From: Marinilabiliales bacterium
GTDB lineage: Bacteria > Bacteroidota > Bacteroidia > Bacteroidales > F082
Reading direction: 5' to 3'
DNA length: 48,546 bases
NCBI GenBank assembly: GCA_002869365.1
Contig: PKTA01000176.1
Location: forward strand, 1-48,546
The first letter of the stretch is position 1. Each line of letters begins with the position of its first letter. The notes beneath the pieces are model-generated. The model saw nothing but the letters and a program-made list of their open reading frames with translations. It ran no database searches and was not told the DNA's origin. This document shows, in pieces, positions 43,801 to 48,546 of the stretch. The position numbers and the translations under genes were made by a program.

Positions 43801-44013
43801 TTTTTATATAATTGATATAAACAAAACTAAAACTAATTAGCGTATTTATTGTAATGGTGGCGCTTGCCTGAACATGATATTTTGCAGCATTTATCATTAT
43901 AAAGCTAGTTTATAATCTTTCTAAATAAATTGTTAGTTTTTTCTTAAAAAAAGCCATTTCCTCTTCACATGTTAATCATTAATGATACTTTCGCAGCCAC
44001 AACAAAAAAACAC

Positions 44014-44991
44014 ATGAATATTATAAGTAATAAACTAGAAGTAATGCGCACTCTGGAGAAGTCTATGAGTGACTTTTTAGCGAAATTTTTAAAACCTATT
44101 GATACAATCTGGCAACCTGACGACTACCTTCCAAAACCAGGCAGCGATACTTTTCACGAAGAATTAAGAGACCTACAAGAAGCAGCAAAAGGTATTGATG
44201 ACGACTTGATGGCGGTGATAGTTGGTGATACAATTACAGAAGAGGCCCTGCCGACTTATGAAGCATGGTTAATGGATGTAGAAGGTATTCACCAGGAAGA
44301 AAGGCAAGGCTGGACGCAATGGGTAAGAGCCTGGACAGCAGAAGAAAACCGTCATGGTGATCTTTTAAACAAGTACTTATATCTCAGCGGTAGGGTTAAT
44401 ATGCGTGAGATGGAAGTTACCACTCAGCATCTTATTGCTGATGGTGTTGACATACATACAGCGAAAGATCCTTATCGCAGTTTTGTTTATACAAGTTTTC
44501 AGGAAACTGCAACAAATATCTCACACAGAAGAGTTGCACAACATGTTAAGAAAAGTGGTAATGCATTATTAGCAAAGATGTGTGCGTTCATTGCATCTGA
44601 TGAAGCAAGACATGCAAAAGCATATCAGTTTTTTGTAAATAAAATCTTCGAAATGGACCCATCAGAAATGATGCTTGCATTTGAAGATATGATGAGAAAG
44701 AAAATTACCATGCCTGCTCATTTTATAAGAGAGTCAGGCGGAAAAGCCGGGGATTTGTTTGAAAAATTTTCTGATGCGGCCCAAAGAACAATGGTTTATA
44801 CAACTCAGGACTATATAGATATTCTAAAAGGCTTACTTAACGAATGGGATATTTCTAACATTAATGGCCTTAACGACCAGGCTGAAAAAGCAAGAAACTA
44901 CCTAATGGCACTTCCAGATCGATTAACGAGAATTTCTGAAAGAATGAGAACTTCTGAGTTGAAGCATGATTTCAAATGGCTTGCTGTATAG
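44014..44991 (+). CDS. Acyl-ACP desaturase (ferritin-like di-iron)
   Basis: A 325-residue soluble stearoyl-ACP-type desaturase that uses O2 and a di-iron site to insert a double bond into acyl-ACP. Iron ligands follow the family pattern: Glu111-x-x-His114 (AEENRHG), Glu164 (FQETATN) and Glu197-x-x-His200 (SDEARHA), plus Glu in ITEEALPTYE. A start at 43969 would add 15 residues (MLIINDTFAATTKKH), but a TACTTTCG promoter-like box lies at 43985-43992, inside that extension, so I choose the ATG at 44014. Finding an oxygen-dependent enzyme close to an anaerobic hydrogenase suggests a facultative or microaerobic life. Confidence 0.88.
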   Translation: MNIISNKLEVMRTLEKSMSDFLAKFLKPIDTIWQPDDYLPKPGSDTFHEELRDLQEAAKGIDDDLMAVIVGDTITEEALPTYEAWLMDVEGIHQEERQGWTQWVRAWTAEENRHGDLLNKYLYLSGRVNMREMEVTTQHLIADGVDIHTAKDPYRSFVYTSFQETATNISHRRVAQHVKKSGNALLAKMCAFIASDEARHAKAYQFFVNKIFEMDPSEMMLAFEDMMRKKITMPAHFIRESGGKAGDLFEKFSDAAQRTMVYTTQDYIDILKGLLNEWDISNINGLNDQAEKARNYLMALPDRLTRISERMRTSELKHDFKWLAV

Positions 44992-45026
44992 CGATTAAAG
45001 ACGAATAATGTTTAAACAATTTGGTT

Positions 45027-45707
45027 ATGGGAGAAATAATTGAACATATTCCGATTATTACAACCTTATTTTCAATTTATTTCTTTAGAGAAATATTTAC
45101 TCATTATCTAAATCGGAAGAAAACCTATTTAATGTGGTGGACGATTGGAGTTCTCACATTTGGATTGGGAACACTTTCTGAGAGTATTAATGTGCTATAT
45201 GGCTGGAATGAAATTAACCTAAAATATTGGTATATAATTGGTGCTTTGTTGGGAGGATTTCCATTGGCACAGGGAACAGTTTATCTTTTAATGAAGAAGA
45301 AATTTGCTAATATTTCCAGCATAATAATGGTTTTACTTATTATCATTGCTGCTATATTTGTGATTCTTACACCCATTAAAATTCCGGATGGTTTCGATTA
45401 TAAGTTAACAGGAGCAGTTTTTGAATGGAAATGGGTGCGCTATTTTTCACCAATAATAAACATTTATGCTTTTGTTTTTTTGGTTGGTGGTGCTATATTT
45501 TCTGCCATCAAATACAAAAAACAAACCAACAAAGAACCCCGTTTTAAAGGTAATGTTTACATAGCCATTGGCGGATTACTTCCTGGGATTGGCGGTTCAT
45601 TTACACGAGCAGGATATGTTAATGTGCTATTTATAACTGAGTTATTGGGATTGATATTAATCTATTTAGGTTATCGTATTATAAAGCTTGATAAGCATAA
45701 AAATTAA
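45027..45707 (+). CDS. Multi-pass membrane protein of unknown function
   Basis: A 226-residue protein with about seven predicted membrane helices (near 8-25, 35-55, 65-85, 95-112, 135-158, 175-195 and 200-217, read from hydrophobicity). Short charged loops include LNRKKTY and KYKKQTNKEPRFKG, and the C-terminus is basic. No family motif that I recognise. The ATG at 45027 (MGEIIEHIP) is used instead of the in-frame TTG at 45021. It lies 35 bases after the desaturase stop and 37 bases before the MFS transporter, all on one strand. Function unknown. Confidence 0.7.
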   Translation: MGEIIEHIPIITTLFSIYFFREIFTHYLNRKKTYLMWWTIGVLTFGLGTLSESINVLYGWNEINLKYWYIIGALLGGFPLAQGTVYLLMKKKFANISSIIMVLLIIIAAIFVILTPIKIPDGFDYKLTGAVFEWKWVRYFSPIINIYAFVFLVGGAIFSAIKYKKQTNKEPRFKGNVYIAIGGLLPGIGGSFTRAGYVNVLFITELLGLILIYLGYRIIKLDKHKN

Positions 45708-45744
45708 GTATTTTTATTTTTTAGAATTATTCAATCTTTAGACA

Positions 45745-47010
45745 ATGAGCGGAGGATTCAAAAAAAATCTTCAGTACTACAAATTCTGTCTTTACGGCTT
45801 CTTCAAAAATTTACGATTTTTTGAAGCCTTTCTCCTGCTGTTTTTTCTCGATAAAGGATTAACTTATCTTGAAATCGGTTTGCTTTATACTATACGAGAA
45901 GTTGTTAAAGCAGTAATGGAAATACCCAGTGGCATTATTGCTGATGCTTTTGGCAGAAGAAAAGTACTTATCAGTTCTTTTTTCTTTTACATAATTTCTT
46001 TTCTAGGATTTAGTTTTTCTGGAAATTTTATTTTGTTTGCCTTTTCCATGTCGTTTTTTTCCCTGGGGGATGCGTTCCGCACGGGAGTTCACAAGGCAAT
46101 GATTTTTAACTATTTGAAAGTTAATAATTGGGCTGATCAAAAAGTTGACTATTATGGACACACCCGATCATGGTCGCAGGCAGGATCTGCAATTTCGGCG
46201 GCAATAGCTGCACTTATTGTGTTTATTACAGGAGCATACAACACCATTTTTCTTCTTGCCATAATACCTTATCTTATTGATGCTGTATTGATTTGGAGTT
46301 ATCCGAAATTCCTTGATGGAGAAAAAACCAAACTTGATAAAAGTAAGTTGATTATGGCTTTTAAGGAAGTTTTTTCGGGCCTCAAGCTAAGCATGAAAAA
46401 ACCTGCATTATTAAAACCACTAATCAGTCTGTCACTATACACAGGTTATTATAAATCGGTAAAAGATTATGTACAACCAATAATTAAAACTCTTGCCATA
46501 AGCACTCCGTTTTTCGCATATTTAAACAATGAAAAGAAAACTGCTGTAATAATTGGAATATTTTATTTCATAGCATACATACTCACATCAATTGCCAGCA
46601 AAAATGCTTATGGCTTCAATAAATTATTTTCTAATCCATCTAAGGCGATGAAGATTAGCATTTTAATTGGTTTTATGAGTGGTGTTATAATAGGTCTGGC
46701 TTTTATTGAGCAGTACTATCTGGCTTCGGTAATTGGTTTTGTGATAATTTTGATGGTAGAAAACATTAGAAAACCAATAGGCATCTCTATGGTAGCAGAT
46801 AATACCAAAGACAAAGCTATGGCAACAATACTATCTGTAGAATCACAAACTAAATCGCTGTTCGCAGCAGTAATTGCTCCTGTCTTAGGTTTTATCGCCG
46901 ATTTTTATTCTCCAGGAATATCGATTTTAACTGTATCAGGGCTATTAATTATAATAAGCATATTTGTTAGGCCTAAAAATAAAAAAAATACGCAACCACA
47001 AATCAATTAA
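45745..47010 (+). CDS. MFS transporter
   Basis: A 421-residue major facilitator superfamily protein with about 12 hydrophobic helices. The A-like motif between helices 2 and 3 is GIIADAFGRRKVLI, and the first half opens with FEAFLLLFFLDKGLTYLEIGLLYTIREVVKAVMEIPSG. A longer central loop with many Lys residues (about 190-215) separates the halves. Its relatives are poorly characterised MFS proteins; substrate unknown. It is downstream of the membrane protein on the same strand, and the next gene begins 55 bases after it. Confidence 0.88.
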   Translation: MSGGFKKNLQYYKFCLYGFFKNLRFFEAFLLLFFLDKGLTYLEIGLLYTIREVVKAVMEIPSGIIADAFGRRKVLISSFFFYIISFLGFSFSGNFILFAFSMSFFSLGDAFRTGVHKAMIFNYLKVNNWADQKVDYYGHTRSWSQAGSAISAAIAALIVFITGAYNTIFLLAIIPYLIDAVLIWSYPKFLDGEKTKLDKSKLIMAFKEVFSGLKLSMKKPALLKPLISLSLYTGYYKSVKDYVQPIIKTLAISTPFFAYLNNEKKTAVIIGIFYFIAYILTSIASKNAYGFNKLFSNPSKAMKISILIGFMSGVIIGLAFIEQYYLASVIGFVIILMVENIRKPIGISMVADNTKDKAMATILSVESQTKSLFAAVIAPVLGFIADFYSPGISILTVSGLLIIISIFVRPKNKKNTQPQIN

Positions 47011-47065
47011 TAATGTCATTGTTTAACGATTTTATTATTTTTACACAAAAATTAGAATCAAAATC

Positions 47066-47725
47066 ATGAAGAAATTTCTATTTATCCTTTCATTGGTTGT
47101 ATTGAGCAGCATTCAATTAATTGCTCAAAATAATAACCAATTATTTTTTGTTTTCCTAAACACCAATCCCGACAAGGAACAAATTAGCGAATCGCAAACA
47201 GAAAGCCTGCAGGCAGCCCATTTAAAAAACATTGAAAAACTAGCAAAAGAAGGCAAAATTTTATCTGCAGGACCTTTTGAAGGAGGCGGCGGAATGTTTG
47301 TTATAAGTGCAAAAGATCAATTTCAGGCATGGGAATATTTGGAAACAGACCCTGCAATAAAAGCAAACAGATTTAAGGTTGAAGTATTACCTTTTCAAGT
47401 TTGGAACGGAAATATTTGCTCACCCAAAGAACCTTATGAAATGGTTAACTATCAATTTATCCGACTCATATCAAACCCTGATTTCAAAGGTGATGAACGT
47501 CCGTTAATTCATGATAATCGCATTTTTATGAGTAATTTAATGAGAGATTACAAAGAAGTGCTTGTTTATGGTTTTTTCAGCGAATTTAACGATGGTATGG
47601 TGGTAATTGACGGTTCACCGGAATTTGCAGAACAACTCATTAAAGAACATGGCTCCGTAAAAGCAGGTCAACTTTCCTACGAAATAAAAACACTTTATAT
47701 TGCCAAAGGTAGTTTCTGCGAATAG
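47066..47725 (+). CDS. Exported YCII-domain protein with a second, degenerate YCII-like half
   Basis: A 219-residue protein with a signal peptide (about 1-20, ending LIAQ). The first half (about 25-110) is a YCII-type fold: FFVFLNTNPDKEQ, QAAHLKNIEKLAKEGKILSAGPF with the conserved His, and FQAWEYLETDPAIKANRFKVEVLPFQVWNG. The second half (about 126-212) repeats the same plan more loosely (NYQFIRLISNP; VLVYGFFSEFNDGMVVIDG; EFAEQLIKEHGSVKAGQLSYEIKTLYIAKG), so the gene looks like an internal duplication. YCII proteins may be enzymes or small-molecule binders; an exported double form is unusual. It is convergent with the esterase gene. Confidence 0.7.
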   Translation: MKKFLFILSLVVLSSIQLIAQNNNQLFFVFLNTNPDKEQISESQTESLQAAHLKNIEKLAKEGKILSAGPFEGGGGMFVISAKDQFQAWEYLETDPAIKANRFKVEVLPFQVWNGNICSPKEPYEMVNYQFIRLISNPDFKGDERPLIHDNRIFMSNLMRDYKEVLVYGFFSEFNDGMVVIDGSPEFAEQLIKEHGSVKAGQLSYEIKTLYIAKGSFCE

Positions 47726-47730
47726 GAGAA

Positions 47731-48546
47731 TTATTTCTTTATAAACTTCCGGGTAAAAGAATTATTTTCACCCTTTACTTTTATAATATAAATCCCTTTA
47801 TTGAAATCAACAATATTAATTGTTGTTGGTGATTTTTTATACGTTTTTGTTTTATACACTAACTTTCCTTCAACACTTATTATTGAAATATCAGAATCTT
47901 CAATAGTTCCATCTACGGTTATTGTATTTTTCGCGGGATTCGGGAAAACGATAAGACCTGAAGCAGCATCTTCATTGTTTATCGACGTTGGCAATACAGA
48001 GCCATTAATATCGTATTTCAGAAAGAATTTCCATATTTCAGCGGAAGCATTAATATCATAATTTGTACCTGAGCCACCAAAAGCACTGCCCGGCCATGTA
48101 TGTCCTCCACCATAAATTTTAAAATGCTCGGTACTTACTCCATTATCACCAGTTGGATAAATTATATGTTCAACTGTGCTCCCATCATTAGGATCCGTAT
48201 CAGGTATTTGAATTGTAGTTGGTAAGGGATAACAATTATTATAATCCACCCAATAATCTATTGCGTCCTGAACAGGTCTAGTCCAGATTGCACCATCGTA
48301 GGGTACAACATTATCGGTAGTTCCATGAAACTGCAAAATCGGCATTGAATGAATAGGAGAACATTCATCATAAGTTTCAGGTGTCATCGATCCTGCAACA
48401 GGTGCCACTGCAGCAATTTTATCACCCAACTGGCAGGCCAGTAAAAAACTCATAAAACCACCATTCGACATTCCTGTTGCATATACTCTATCCGTATCAA
48501 TATTGTATAAAGCACTTAAGGAATCAATTAGTGCTGAGGTAAACCC
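47731..48546 (-). CDS. Secreted PHB-depolymerase-like esterase with type IX sorting tail (5' end cut by window edge)
   Basis: The C-terminal 271 residues of an alpha/beta-hydrolase that continues past the right edge of the window; the frame stays open to 48546. The nucleophile elbow is GMSNGG, the acid lies in FHGTTDNVVP and the His in GGGHTWPGS. This matches the LpqC/PHB-depolymerase/feruloyl-esterase type. The last 75 residues start LIVFPNPAKNTITVDG and end GIYIIKVKGENNSFTRKFIKK, a type A C-terminal sorting domain of the type IX secretion system. The protein is therefore probably exported across the outer membrane. Substrate unknown; the N-terminus and signal peptide are outside the window. 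Confidence 0.85.
   Translation of the reverse strand, partial: GFTSALIDSLSALYNIDTDRVYATGMSNGGFMSFLLACQLGDKIAAVAPVAGSMTPETYDECSPIHSMPILQFHGTTDNVVPYDGAIWTRPVQDAIDYWVDYNNCYPLPTTIQIPDTDPNDGSTVEHIIYPTGDNGVSTEHFKIYGGGHTWPGSAFGGSGTNYDINASAEIWKFFLKYDINGSVLPTSINNEDAASGLIVFPNPAKNTITVDGTIEDSDISIISVEGKLVYKTKTYKKSPTTINIVDFNKGIYIIKVKGENNSFTRKFIKK

Noticed and set aside
45008..45043. 11-residue reading frame overlapping the membrane-protein start
   Set aside because: Too short, with no sign of leader-peptide function.
1..48546. CRISPR arrays, tRNA or rRNA genes, transposases
   Set aside because: No regularly spaced repeats, cloverleaf-like sequences or transposase motifs were found on reading; the intergenic repeats are too short and irregular for CRISPR.

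Overview
The window looks like a chromosomal segment of a member of the Bacteroidota, probably an anaerobic or facultative fermenter of the Bacteroidales/Marinilabiliales type. The support is the low GC content, TAnnTTTG-type promoters, absence of clear Shine-Dalgarno sites, and lineage-typical neighbourhoods: bamD-rpoZ(omega)-coaBC-porD, parA-parB-DUF5683-dapB, a DUF3276 (Pur-alpha-like) gene, and a C-terminal type IX secretion sorting domain. This placement is inference from gene content. No rRNA, tRNA, CRISPR array or transposase was seen.

Layout: 26-718 aspartate/glutamate racemase; 852-5357 a minus-strand operon (lytic transglycosylase, UvrA, LOG-family protein); 5453-5995 RmlC-type epimerase; 6265-9528 bamD, rpoZ, coaBC, porD. 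After a 370-base AT-rich gap with a perfect palindrome, 9899-17055 is a compact exopolysaccharide operon: TPR/outer-membrane barrel, processive GT2 synthase, glucose-1-phosphate cytidylyltransferase, CDP-glucose 4,6-dehydratase, a third SDR enzyme, and a membrane-anchored GH26-like hydrolase, closed by a perfect hairpin. 17168-19975 (minus) holds an FAH-family hydrolase, a DnaQ-like exonuclease and a 2-oxoacid dehydrogenase E2. 20082-23675 holds DUF3276, parAB, DUF5683 and dapB. An AsmA-like protein and a MATE exporter follow on the minus strand, then a Cache-PAS histidine kinase with a NarL/LuxR-type regulator.

The centrepiece is 30087-42113, a single-direction [FeFe]-hydrogenase locus. A stand-alone REC protein is followed by hydC, hydB and hydA (trimeric NAD(P)-linked, possibly electron-bifurcating hydrogenase), then a hydrogenase-like sensor fused to a histidine kinase, a second stand-alone REC protein, a REC-histidine kinase, and the maturases hydG, hydF and hydE. 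The sensor keeps all four H-cluster cysteines but has Asp where catalytic hydrogenases have the proton-transfer Cys, which suggests a hydrogen or redox sensor. None of the four signalling proteins inside this locus has a recognisable DNA-binding domain. hydG carries an in-frame TGA at codon 196 between two otherwise perfect halves, so as written the maturation pathway is broken, unless the base is an error or is read through.

The right end has a flavodoxin-like protein, a cysteine-synthase-like PLP enzyme with a Cys-rich tail, an acyl-ACP desaturase (oxygen-dependent chemistry), a membrane protein, an MFS transporter, a duplicated YCII-domain protein and a truncated secreted esterase with a type IX sorting tail.
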